IMG/VR virus record: IMGVR_UViG_3300030328_004248
Location: 1-27,677 of that record
DNA length: 27,677 nucleotides
Strand: one strand, 5' to 3'
From: a virus
Part shown: piece by piece, positions 1 through 5,563 of the stretch
How positions within the stretch are numbered: the first letter of the stretch is position 1
How the letters are laid out: every line of letters starts with the position of its first letter
The notes under the pieces: generated by a model
The model's database searches: none
Seen by the model: only the letters and a program-made list of their open reading frames with translations
Told to the model about the DNA's origin: nothing
Translations under genes and position numbers: made by a program

Positions 1-426
1 TAGATACCAACCTGCCGATCTTAGAGCAAACGCTAACATCCAAGGGATGCCAATTAGATCCTTTTCTTTATAATTATCAAGTCTATTTGATCTCTTTGGA
101 CTAACACTTGGTAAGTCCTGATTAGTCTTACTAAGTGTTTGTTTCACGTATGCTTTTCCAGGTCGATAGTTATAATAACTATCACCAATATTCAAGAATA
201 ATACACCATCATCATGTAGTATATTCTTTACATCATCGAACACATTTACCATTTGTTCGATATATTCTTCAGGTGTATTCTCTTGTCCTATTTGATTACT
301 TTCATCACCATAATTACGGAGTCCGTAATAAGGTGGAGATGTAACACACATCTGAACTTTAACATTTTGTTCATGCAATTCTTTCAATGATTGTCTACAA
401 TCACCAAACAATATTGTGTCTTTCAT
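1..426 (-). CDS. DNA methyltransferase, SPPY type (3' part cut off by window edge)
   Basis: The minus-strand frame opens at 426 and is still open at base 1, so only the first 142 residues are seen. Residues 30-33 are SPPY inside a TSPPYYGLRNYG block, the catalytic motif IV of beta-class amino-methyltransferases (N6-adenine or N4-cytosine; SPPY is commoner in m4C enzymes). The segment at 122-142 (KDLIGIPWMLAFALRSAGWYL, split here as KDLIGIPWM then LAFALRSAGWYL) is also typical of this family. The SAM-binding FxGxG motif I should lie beyond the edge. The start is one base after the stop of the upstream methyltransferase, so the genes are co-transcribed and probably coupled in translation. Likely role: methylating phage DNA, for self-protection or to evade host restriction. 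Target sequence cannot be read from this. Confidence 0.85.
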   Translation of the reverse strand, partial: MKDTILFGDCRQSLKELHEQNVKVQMCVTSPPYYGLRNYGDESNQIGQENTPEEYIEQMVNVFDDVKNILHDDGVLFLNIGDSYYNYRPGKAYVKQTLSKTNQDLPSVSPKRSNRLDNYKEKDLIGIPWMLAFALRSAGWYL

Positions 427-427
427 G

Positions 428-1201
428 TTATTTTAGGAATTGTGTGACAGTTGGATTAGTGGCATAAGAATCAATGCGTTCTTTACTCAATTTGATATAA
501 TTATTATTAGTTTCACATCCAATATAGTTTCTATTTGTTAATTTACATGCAATAGCAGTAGATCCACTACCCATGAATATGTCAAGAATAGTATCATTTT
601 CATTTGAATATGCTTCAATCATTCTTGATAATATTTCTAGGTTTTTAGTGGTAGGATGCCAACCACAATGATCCTTACTTGTAGTATGATTATTCTTTTC
701 CCATACACATGTAGGTATAGTTCCCTTAGTATGTTCTTTACCAGTTCGTAAGTTCTTTTTTACCTTACGTTCTATTCTAATATCATCACTATTGAATAAG
801 AACTTATCACCCTTAGAATAACACCATGCATATTCATGTTTACGAGCAAAGTTATTCTTAGTACGTCCACCCCAATTATAACTCCAAACTATCTCATTTT
901 GTGGACGAAGTTCATCAAATAATGATAGCATTAGTTTATATTTTAGGAACGTATCTGTTTTCAATGTACCCCACACAATCATCATACGATTAGGTTTGAG
1001 TACACGAACTAAATGATTAGTCCAGTGGTTACACCATTTCAAATAATCTCTTTCAGATTTCCACTGAGAATCCCATCCTTCTCCACCATCAAATCCGATA
1101 AAATATGGTGGATCAGTTATAATAAGATCAATAGAATTATCAGGGATTGTCTCAAGGTATTTGAGACAATCTTTTTTAGTAATATGGTTCAATTTCTTCA
1201 T
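428..1201 (-). CDS. DNA methyltransferase, DPPY type (beta class, probably N6-adenine)
   Basis: A 257-residue protein. DPPY is at residues 30-33 (motif IV). The SAM-binding motif DIFMGSGST is at 207-215, followed by the NRNYIGCE strand with the conserved acidic E230. Catalytic motif before SAM motif is the beta-class order, as in M.HinfI and CcrM. HPTTKNLEIL at 182-191 matches motif X. Length is normal for a complete solo or type II enzyme. Its ATG overlaps the TGA of the endonuclease-like gene upstream in an ATGA (1198-1201), and the next methyltransferase follows one base after its stop. The three genes therefore look like one operon. Adenine specificity is inferred from the DPPY form. It could instead be a stand-alone modification enzyme unrelated to the nuclease. 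Confidence 0.9.
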   Translation of the reverse strand: MKKLNHITKKDCLKYLETIPDNSIDLIITDPPYFIGFDGGEGWDSQWKSERDYLKWCNHWTNHLVRVLKPNRMMIVWGTLKTDTFLKYKLMLSLFDELRPQNEIVWSYNWGGRTKNNFARKHEYAWCYSKGDKFLFNSDDIRIERKVKKNLRTGKEHTKGTIPTCVWEKNNHTTSKDHCGWHPTTKNLEILSRMIEAYSNENDTILDIFMGSGSTAIACKLTNRNYIGCETNNNYIKLSKERIDSYATNPTVTQFLK

Positions 1202-1743
1202 AAGTAAGTATCAATAGGATGAAAAATAGATGTATAATCTGATGGGAATCCATCAATGCAATATGTACCTGAGTTTACCTTTTTACCACCATGTTGATTA
1301 TACACGAAGTTTCCATCTTTATCTTGAGTTGTTACTAATTCACGAAGTTCATTCTTTTCAGAAGAATAAAACTCAATACGGTCAGGATATACTGCAAGAA
1401 ATATAACAATATCATAGTCTTGATGTGGTCGTAGTTGCTGCCACCTAAACATCGTACCAGTACCCCATAACATAGATCCCTTGATCTCTACCTTGATAAT
1501 CTTACCATCTTTAGTAGCATCAAGTCTGACTCTCCTATCATGGTCAGAGTTCTCAGGTTTGGTGACAGTATAACCAAGTGATTCAAGATATTCTTGAACA
1601 ATTTTCTCGAAGAACTTACCCTTCTTCTTACTACTCATATTCTTGTACACCTTGAACGGTGAGTTTATATAAGGACATTTTGTGGCATCTTCCAATGCCT
1701 CCTTATGACAAGAATATGATTGAATTTCTGTTGCAGTGAGCAT
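1198..1743 (-). CDS. PD-(D/E)xK restriction-endonuclease-like protein
   Basis: A 181-residue protein. A helix with E46 (GKFFEKIVQEYLESLGY) leads into D75, then E86-I-K88 (KVEIKGS), then Q102-Q103 (FRWQQLRPHQDYD). The spacing and order E...D...ExK fit the PD-(D/E)xK nuclease core of type II restriction enzymes, and the following hydrophobic strand DIVIFLAVYP fits the fold. The gene is transcribed first, with its stop overlapping the methyltransferase start by four bases, which strengthens the restriction-modification reading. The start at 1743 lies about 16 bases after the predicted transcription start of an extended -10 promoter; no strong ribosome site is visible. It could alternatively be a nuclease that degrades host DNA, or a repair nuclease of the same fold. 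Specificity unknown. Confidence 0.7.
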   Translation of the reverse strand: MLTATEIQSYSCHKEALEDATKCPYINSPFKVYKNMSSKKKGKFFEKIVQEYLESLGYTVTKPENSDHDRRVRLDATKDGKIIKVEIKGSMLWGTGTMFRWQQLRPHQDYDIVIFLAVYPDRIEFYSSEKNELRELVTTQDKDGNFVYNQHGGKKVNSGTYCIDGFPSDYTSIFHPIDTYL

Positions 1744-1765
1744 TTTTGTTCTCTGTTATAATACT

Positions 1766-1773
1766 ATTATAGC
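1766..1773 (-). promoter_or_regulatory. Extended -10 promoter for the endonuclease/methyltransferase operon
   Basis: The minus strand reads TGCTATAAT here, a perfect -10 hexamer with the TGn extension. No good -35 box is seen 16-18 bases upstream, as expected for extended -10 promoters. It lies about 23 bases before the endonuclease start. Confidence 0.5.
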
Positions 1774-1809
1774 AACAGTTATAGTAAGATAGTGTGACAT
1801 TGTGACACT

Positions 1810-2046
1810 TCAATCAGTGTCATCAACATCTAACCATTGTCCTCTACTTGTCTTAGGATTGTTTTTGTAGTCATCCAACTGATCTAACAAATTATCAGTG
1901 TATGCTAGATTGTCTATCTGAGATAATACCTTAGATAGAATAGTTACAGTGGATGATCTCTCACTACGTGATGCAAACGCCAATGCATTTCTAATGTGAG
2001 ATTCTGCCTCTTTTAGAGACTCAGTTACAGTTTCAGATAGTGCCAT
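1810..2046 (-). CDS. Conserved small phage protein (MALSETV family), function unknown
   Basis: A 78-residue protein if started at 2046. The frame stays open to an ATG at 2112, but I choose 2046. That start gives the MALSETVTESLKEAESHIRN beginning I recognise from small conserved proteins of T4-like marine phages, and the upstream stretch is used by another small ORF in a different frame whose stop lies two bases before this ATG. The protein is helical: an amphipathic stretch to about residue 50, then an Asp-rich tail (QLDDYKNNPKTSRGQWLDVDDTD). No catalytic motif is visible. The absence of a clear ribosome site fits translational coupling to the upstream microprotein. Confidence 0.75.
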   Translation of the reverse strand: MALSETVTESLKEAESHIRNALAFASRSERSSTVTILSKVLSQIDNLAYTDNLLDQLDDYKNNPKTSRGQWLDVDDTD

Positions 2047-2048
2047 AA

Positions 2049-2135
2049 TCAGTGGGGATTGTATTTTTGGACAATAGAATAAACTATTGCAATAACTATT
2101 AGTATTATACAAATACCAGTTAGTAATAAATGCAT
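2049..2135 (-). CDS. 28-residue single-pass membrane microprotein
   Basis: A 28-codon ORF. After MHLLL comes TGICIILIVIAIVYSIV, an uninterrupted hydrophobic run of about 20 residues, then a short polar tail QKYNPH. That is one transmembrane helix with almost nothing else. Its ATG shares a base with the upstream stop (TAATG at 2133-2137), and its TGA ends two bases before the next start at 2046. This stop/start packing on both sides is hard to explain by chance and matches translational coupling. It could act at the inner membrane, as small phage lysis or superinfection proteins do, but nothing in the sequence says which. Confidence 0.6.
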   Translation of the reverse strand: MHLLLTGICIILIVIAIVYSIVQKYNPH

Positions 2136-2497
2136 TAGGTTAGATCATCGAATGGTTCATCAGGTTCTTCAACAGTTACAAGATCACTGAATTTAGATAC
2201 ACTAGCAACAAAATTGTCTAATGAATCCAAATCACAAGTCTTTGTACGTTTATAAGTCCTGTTTAGTTTTACAACAGTCTCATTCCATGCTTTGATTGAC
2301 TTACTTTCAAGATCGCTAAGAATATACTTAGTGAAACTTCTTAGTGCTTCAATCTCATCAATGACTTCATCCGCATCAGTCCAGTCATAAACTGTTTTCC
2401 TCATGCTATCACACATGTCATTGATTATTTTAGTTCTATGAACAACTTCATCTAAGTCATTCATAACTTTCCATACCTCATTGTAATCAAGTGACAT
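2135..2497 (-). CDS. Hypothetical helical protein
   Basis: A 120-residue protein that I do not recognise. It is almost entirely helix-forming and charged, with heptad-like spacing of hydrophobics across residues 5-85, which suggests a small coiled coil or helical bundle. The C-terminus is acidic (EEPDEPFDDLT). No signal peptide, membrane segment or cysteine pattern is visible. It begins just after an intrinsic terminator (2510-2544), so it probably has its own promoter or depends on read-through. The stop overlaps the start of the 28-residue membrane ORF by one base, placing it at the head of a three-gene unit. Confidence 0.75.
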   Translation of the reverse strand: MSLDYNEVWKVMNDLDEVVHRTKIINDMCDSMRKTVYDWTDADEVIDEIEALRSFTKYILSDLESKSIKAWNETVVKLNRTYKRTKTCDLDSLDNFVASVSKFSDLVTVEEPDEPFDDLT

Positions 2498-2509
2498 AGC
2501 AAAAATAAT

Positions 2510-2544
2510 AATTTAAAAAAGAAGACCCCATCTCAAATGGGGTC
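2510..2544 (-). terminator. Intrinsic terminator after the KTSC-like gene
   Basis: On the minus strand, GACCCCAT, a 5-base loop and ATGGGGTC form a perfect 8-bp stem (plus coordinates 2524-2531 and 2537-2544), followed by TTCTTTTTT. A GC-rich stem followed by a U-run is the standard intrinsic terminator form. It lies about 44 bases after the stop at 2588. The plus-strand direction lacks a U-run. Confidence 0.9.
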
Positions 2545-2587
2545 AGATTGTTATAAAGTAATATTCAGTTGTTCTTATTCAATCAGA

Positions 2588-2803
2588 CTAAACTGCCTTT
2601 AGTTGTCCTTCAGAACGGTACTGAGCGATCAAACGACCTACACTCTCACCTTTTGAGATTGTAGACTCTAATCCAGTCTTTACAAGTGTAGCATCCTGAG
2701 CAACGAATCCGTATTCGGTATCATTGTTCTGGAACTTCACGTTGACTGCGTTGTTCTCGCCAAAGTTTACAGCAGCAATAGCAGAAGATCCTGTGATTTG
2801 CAT
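2588..2803 (-). CDS. KTSC-like small protein
   Basis: A 71-residue protein. The pattern SSAIAAVNFGE, then VNVKFQNNDTEYGF, then a helix with LESTISKGESVGRLIAQYR follows the layout of the small KTSC domain: an SS-I-x-A-V-x-F strand, an F-x-N-x-x-x-Y strand and an SxGxxxxxxI helix. The KTSC domain is known as a short domain, sometimes fused to lysyl-tRNA synthetase, and is common as a stand-alone phage protein; its function is not established. The gene has its own terminator. It is the only gene downstream of the long non-coding stretch 2804-3250, so that stretch may be its leader. Assignment to KTSC is by pattern only. Confidence 0.75.
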   Translation of the reverse strand: MQITGSSAIAAVNFGENNAVNVKFQNNDTEYGFVAQDATLVKTGLESTISKGESVGRLIAQYRSEGQLKAV

Positions 2804-3250
2804 TTAGGGTTGCATAATAAAGTGAACAATACCTAGTTTATACTCATACGGTAGGAGTAAAAAATAATGAATGGGACTTACAACTTCAAAACTCGCAATG
2901 AGTACAAGAGGTTCGATTTAAACTCGATTAGTGAACGAGACCCTTGCCTTGCGTTTGCCCAGAAATATGGAAGATCGACTACCGTTTCGAGTCCGTTCAT
3001 AGCATGTCGGTCTTCCACATAAAATAGGACTTACACATAGGGATCATGCATGAACCCACCTGATGCCCGATAAATTAGGATGTCAGTGCTTTTACTCCAA
3101 CATCATGTGACTGCTTCATAGTCAGTCTAGTCAGAAACCTAATCCCCCAGAAGAGGTCTTACACCAATTGAAAAGTGATTCTGCATCAACTGGTTGCCTC
3201 CCTTGTCATGTACCTATTATAGTATATCTAGGGTGAAAGTCAACCAAATG
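2804..3250 (-). ncRNA. Candidate structured RNA or long 5' leader, 447 bases with no convincing gene
   Basis: No convincing ORF is present. GC is about 43% by hand count over 2881-3180, against roughly 30-35% in neighbouring genes. Complementary arms seen directly: 2854-2862 with 3090-3098 (perfect 9 bp, enclosing about 240 bases); 2968-2979 with 3006-3017 (12 positions, one non-Watson-Crick); 3072-3079 with 3138-3145 (8 positions); 3163-3171 with 3186-3194 (9 positions, reinforced by GAGG/CCTC at 3153-3156 and 3197-3200); and a near-palindrome at 3040-3057. A strong promoter on the minus strand sits at the right end. In the two arms nearest that promoter the imperfect positions become G-U pairs only in a minus-strand transcript. 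The 2968-3017 arm instead favours plus. I do not recognise it as tRNA, tmRNA, RNase P RNA, 6S or SRP RNA. Confidence 0.55.
3216..3243 (-). promoter_or_regulatory. Sigma70-type promoter for the structured region and KTSC-like gene
   Basis: On the minus strand TTGACT (3238-3243) is followed after 16 bases by TATAAT (3216-3221). This is close to consensus at both boxes. It starts eight bases beyond the cobS-like stop, with predicted transcription starting near 3209 and running left through the structured region toward 2803. Confidence 0.7.
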
Positions 3251-4360
3251 TTACGATTCCGTAACAATATCAACTTCAGCATCCAACTTACTATAAAGTT
3301 GTAGGAATGACTGCTTAGTCTCCTCATCGAACCGATTCAAACACATTTGAACTGCTTTCAACTTATCACCAAAGATAGAATAAGCACGTATAATATGAGT
3401 AAGTCGTCTAGTTGAAATAACTTCATCAATACCTCCTTCATTGAATGTTTTTCGTACAATATTTGCCCATTCACATAGGTAAACTATGTAGTTTTCATGG
3501 TCTCCAGTCATAGGTATTTGTAAAGAATCGCATACTTTTCTTAGTATTTTATTCTCTACCTGTGGTGAAGGATAGTCTTGCTCAATAGTAATGGGGAATC
3601 TCTCAAGAAATGCCTCATTGAGTACATTTGTGCCAATAAACCTACCGTCATCACTGCCCTTACCTTTAGTATTAGCAGTTGCTATGATATTGAAACCATT
3701 AGCAGGTTTGATGTACTCACCTATCTTTTTGAGGAATACTCCCTTACCTTCTAGTATAGATTGTAAGCATAGTATTTTATTTGATGCTAGATCAACTTCA
3801 TCAAGTAGTAAGATTGCACCACGTTCTAATGCTTCAATAACTGGTCCATTATGCCATACAGTTTGACCATTGACAAGTCTAAATCCACCTATCAAATCAT
3901 CCTCATCAGTCTCAACTGTAATGTTGACTCTAATGAGTTCTCTGTTTGCTTGTGAACATGCTTGTTCTACTCCAAATGTTTTACCATTACCACTCATACC
4001 AGTAATGAATACAGGATAGAATAGTCTTGATGATACTACCTTCTTTAGATCATTGAATGAACCAAACTTTACAAATGTTTCATCCTTATCAGGTACTAGA
4101 TTCTGTACATCTACAGTGGTCTTAGCAATACCAACTGGACTACTACTTTCAAATGTTTGCTCTAACTGTTTCTTTGCTTCCTTTACAGTTATTTTCCAAT
4201 GACCACGTTTGGTCTTATACTGATTCAGGTACTTAGTAATTGTTTGATACCCAACTTCATGGGACTCACAATATGCCTTGACCATATCAGCGTCAAGATC
4301 AGTACCATACTGATCTTTGATATTATCTAAGTGAAACTTAGAATCAATAGTTCTTGGCAT
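3251..4360 (-). CDS. cobS: CobS-like / MoxR-type AAA+ ATPase
   Basis: A 369-residue protein. Walker A GMSGNGKT is at residues 121-128, Walker B LLLDEVD at 184-190, sensor-1 ATAN near N230 and a candidate arginine finger at R254 (AFLERFP). The N-terminal 110 residues are a separate helical region. In bacteria CobS is the ATPase of aerobic cobaltochelatase. In T4-like cyanophages a CobS-like gene is common, but B12 synthesis has not been shown for it, and MoxR-type ATPases more generally work with VWA proteins as remodelling pairs. The VWA partner is encoded in the same operon (5560-7743), supporting a two-protein machine. The ATG at 4360 has an AAAGGA ribosome site about 6 bases upstream. Confidence 0.85.
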   Translation of the reverse strand: MPRTIDSKFHLDNIKDQYGTDLDADMVKAYCESHEVGYQTITKYLNQYKTKRGHWKITVKEAKKQLEQTFESSSPVGIAKTTVDVQNLVPDKDETFVKFGSFNDLKKVVSSRLFYPVFITGMSGNGKTFGVEQACSQANRELIRVNITVETDEDDLIGGFRLVNGQTVWHNGPVIEALERGAILLLDEVDLASNKILCLQSILEGKGVFLKKIGEYIKPANGFNIIATANTKGKGSDDGRFIGTNVLNEAFLERFPITIEQDYPSPQVENKILRKVCDSLQIPMTGDHENYIVYLCEWANIVRKTFNEGGIDEVISTRRLTHIIRAYSIFGDKLKAVQMCLNRFDEETKQSFLQLYSKLDAEVDIVTES

Positions 4361-4385
4361 GTAATCCTTTGTTGCTTATGTACTT

Positions 4386-4393
4386 ATTATAAC
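4386..4393 (-). promoter_or_regulatory. Extended -10 promoter before the cobS-like gene
   Basis: The minus strand reads TGTTATAAT, a TGn-extended perfect -10, about 25 bases before the ATG at 4360. No clear -35 is present. It would allow the ATPase to be transcribed separately from the upstream purN operon. Confidence 0.45.
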
Positions 4394-4410
4394 AGTGGGT
4401 TATGCCACTG
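4393..4410 (-). terminator. Weak hairpin at the end of purN
   Basis: CAGTGG, a 6-base loop and CCACTG form a perfect 6-bp stem that includes the purN stop. The following minus-strand bases (TTATAATAAG) are AT-rich but not a U-run, so it may be an attenuator or 3' end structure rather than a full terminator. It directly abuts the cobS promoter. Confidence 0.35.
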
Positions 4411-4960
4411 ACATGGTTTTGTGGACACTTTGTAGACTGTCACCTATGAGGTTGATTGCTTCAGGTAAAATACCGTATTCTCTACGTTGTATTGCTTTAG
4501 TCAATGACTTTAGATTATCATCAGGCATAATTGCTACCTTAGATTGTAATATTATCTCACCAGAATCCAATTCTTCAGTGACATAATGAACAGTACATCC
4601 TGTAGTATCATCACCTGAATCTAATGCTTGTTGAATAGCATCAATACCTTTATATTTTGGTAGTAGTGATGGATGAACATTTATTATTCTATCAAATGAG
4701 TTTATAAACTTAGATGATAGTATTCTCATGTAACCTGCTAATACTATTAGATCAGGATGAAATGCCTTGATAGTCATTATCATAAGATCTTCATTCTTAT
4801 GAGGTATATGTATATGAGGAACACCAAATTTGGCAGCACGTTTTACTGCACCACATTTTTCAGTGTTATGTATCATCAATACTACTTCATGCTTAGTGAC
4901 TGTCCTAAGTATGTTCTCAAAATTAGATCCACTACCTGAACAAAGAACTGCAATTTTCAT
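4400..4960 (-). CDS. purN: Phosphoribosylglycinamide formyltransferase (PurN)
   Basis: A 186-residue protein. It would transfer the formyl group of 10-formyl-tetrahydrofolate to glycinamide ribonucleotide in de novo purine synthesis. The N-terminal strand and phosphate loop is VLCSGSGSNFENI. The catalytic set is all present: N94 and H96 in INVHPSLLPKYKG and D132 in VTEELDSG, equivalent to N106, H108 and D144 of the E. coli enzyme. GCTVHYV at 121-127 is also conserved. The protein is slightly shorter than bacterial PurN (about 210) but the core is intact. It overlaps the upstream 63-residue ORF by an ATGA. Purine genes are known auxiliary genes of marine T4-like phages, presumably raising nucleotide supply during replication. 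Confidence 0.95.
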   Translation of the reverse strand: MKIAVLCSGSGSNFENILRTVTKHEVVLMIHNTEKCGAVKRAAKFGVPHIHIPHKNEDLMIMTIKAFHPDLIVLAGYMRILSSKFINSFDRIINVHPSLLPKYKGIDAIQQALDSGDDTTGCTVHYVTEELDSGEIILQSKVAIMPDDNLKSLTKAIQRREYGILPEAINLIGDSLQSVHKTMSVA

Positions 4961-5148
4961 AGGATTTCTTTCCCACCATACTTTATATACAATCTCTTGA
5001 CCTGTTCTTTATCAAGACCAGCAAGATTTATGGAGTTATGCAAACATTTTCTAATACATGCTCTGTCTGGAATGGATGCTCGTTGTTCCCATCCATCCTT
5101 ATCAGTATAAGTCTTATAGTTTTTGGTAAAAGAATCTGATATGTTCAT
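4957..5148 (-). CDS. Hypothetical small protein in the cobT-purN operon
   Basis: A 63-residue protein that I do not recognise. It is basic and soluble, with no membrane segment. Its two cysteines are in ACIRKCLHNS (residues 30-39), too few for a classical zinc site. The C-terminal half (LDKEQVKRLYIKYGGKEI) looks helical. Support for a real gene is positional: its ATG overlaps the stop of the 54-residue ORF (5145-5148), and its own stop overlaps the purN start (4957-4960), both as ATGA. Such chains of four-base overlaps run through this whole operon. Confidence 0.75.
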   Translation of the reverse strand: MNISDSFTKNYKTYTDKDGWEQRASIPDRACIRKCLHNSINLAGLDKEQVKRLYIKYGGKEIL

Positions 5149-5309
5149 TTTGCTTTTCTATCCTGTTCTAATCTAAGTTGACGTTGTATCTCAAACTTGA
5201 ATGATGATAGGTCACCCATAAGGTATGACTCCCACTCATTGCCCTTGATAAGATCTTCAAGGTGTAGTATATGCTCAATAGCGAATACTAATTTGGTTTC
5301 TAAATTCAT
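5145..5309 (-). CDS. 54-residue conserved small phage protein
   Basis: A short ORF, MNLETKLVFAIEHILHLEDL at its start, ending QLRLEQDRKAK. It fills the only gap in the operon: ATG at 5309, two bases after the TGA of the 83-residue gene, and TGA at 5145-5147, overlapping the next ATG. It is amphipathic and helical throughout, with leucines spaced as for a small helical bundle. I recall similar short proteins in T4-like marine phages but cannot name a function. Confidence 0.7.
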   Translation of the reverse strand: MNLETKLVFAIEHILHLEDLIKGNEWESYLMGDLSSFKFEIQRQLRLEQDRKAK

Positions 5310-5311
5310 TC

Positions 5312-5563
5312 TCATTGATAGGGTTGATAAGGTGGTTCTACTTCATTGATCCTATATTGAAACTGTTTAGTATCAAAATATGATACTCCAGTTTTACCTT
5401 CTCTCTCATCTAATACTTCATTGATAAGTATTTTCAACTCCCTGACCATTTCAGGAGTATGTAACCTACGTGGTTCAATCATCATAGGTTTATGTGCTTG
5501 AATCTTCCACTCCTTGTTATCGGATGGAAGACTCATGCCTTGTGTATCAATTTTCATGTTCAT
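5312..5563 (-). CDS. Hypothetical protein directly after the cobT-like gene
   Basis: An 83-residue protein, unrecognised. It has a polar N-terminus, a Pro/Arg stretch MMIEPRRLHTPEMV, a helix VRELKILINEVLDEREGK and a Pro/Tyr/Gln tail (EVEPPYQPYQ) that looks disordered. The start overlaps the stop of the CobT-like gene by an ATGA (5560-5563), so the two are probably made together. It could be an accessory factor of the ATPase/VWA pair, but that is only context. Confidence 0.75.
   Translation of the reverse strand: MNMKIDTQGMSLPSDNKEWKIQAHKPMMIEPRRLHTPEMVRELKILINEVLDEREGKTGVSYFDTKQFQYRINEVEPPYQPYQ

Noticed and set aside
1791-1809. AGTGT...ACACT hairpin after the stop at 1810
   Set aside because: Only five base pairs, no U-run; not enough for a terminator.
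1810-2112. 100-residue version of the MALSETV protein starting at 2112
   Set aside because: Its extra N-terminus overlaps the better-placed membrane microprotein, whose stop sits two bases before the internal ATG.
2905-2935. tRNA-like GGTTCGATT segment
   Set aside because: No flanking 5-bp T-stem or anticodon arm can be formed around it.
2878-3000. 40-residue minus-strand ORF beginning MNGLETVVDLPYFW
   Set aside because: Same reasons; no family resemblance and no ribosome site. It would be worth revisiting if conserved in relatives.
2867-3022. 51-codon plus-strand ORF in the non-coding region, beginning MNGTYNFKTRNEYK
   Set aside because: No ribosome site, and it lies across the strong stem 2968-3017; a minus-strand ORF of similar quality overlaps it, so neither stands out from chance.
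2804-3250. tmRNA, in normal or permuted form
   Set aside because: A GGGGGATTAGGTTTC stretch recalls the tmRNA 5' end, but I find no matching T-arm, no acceptor pairing and no tag ORF ending in Ala-Ala.
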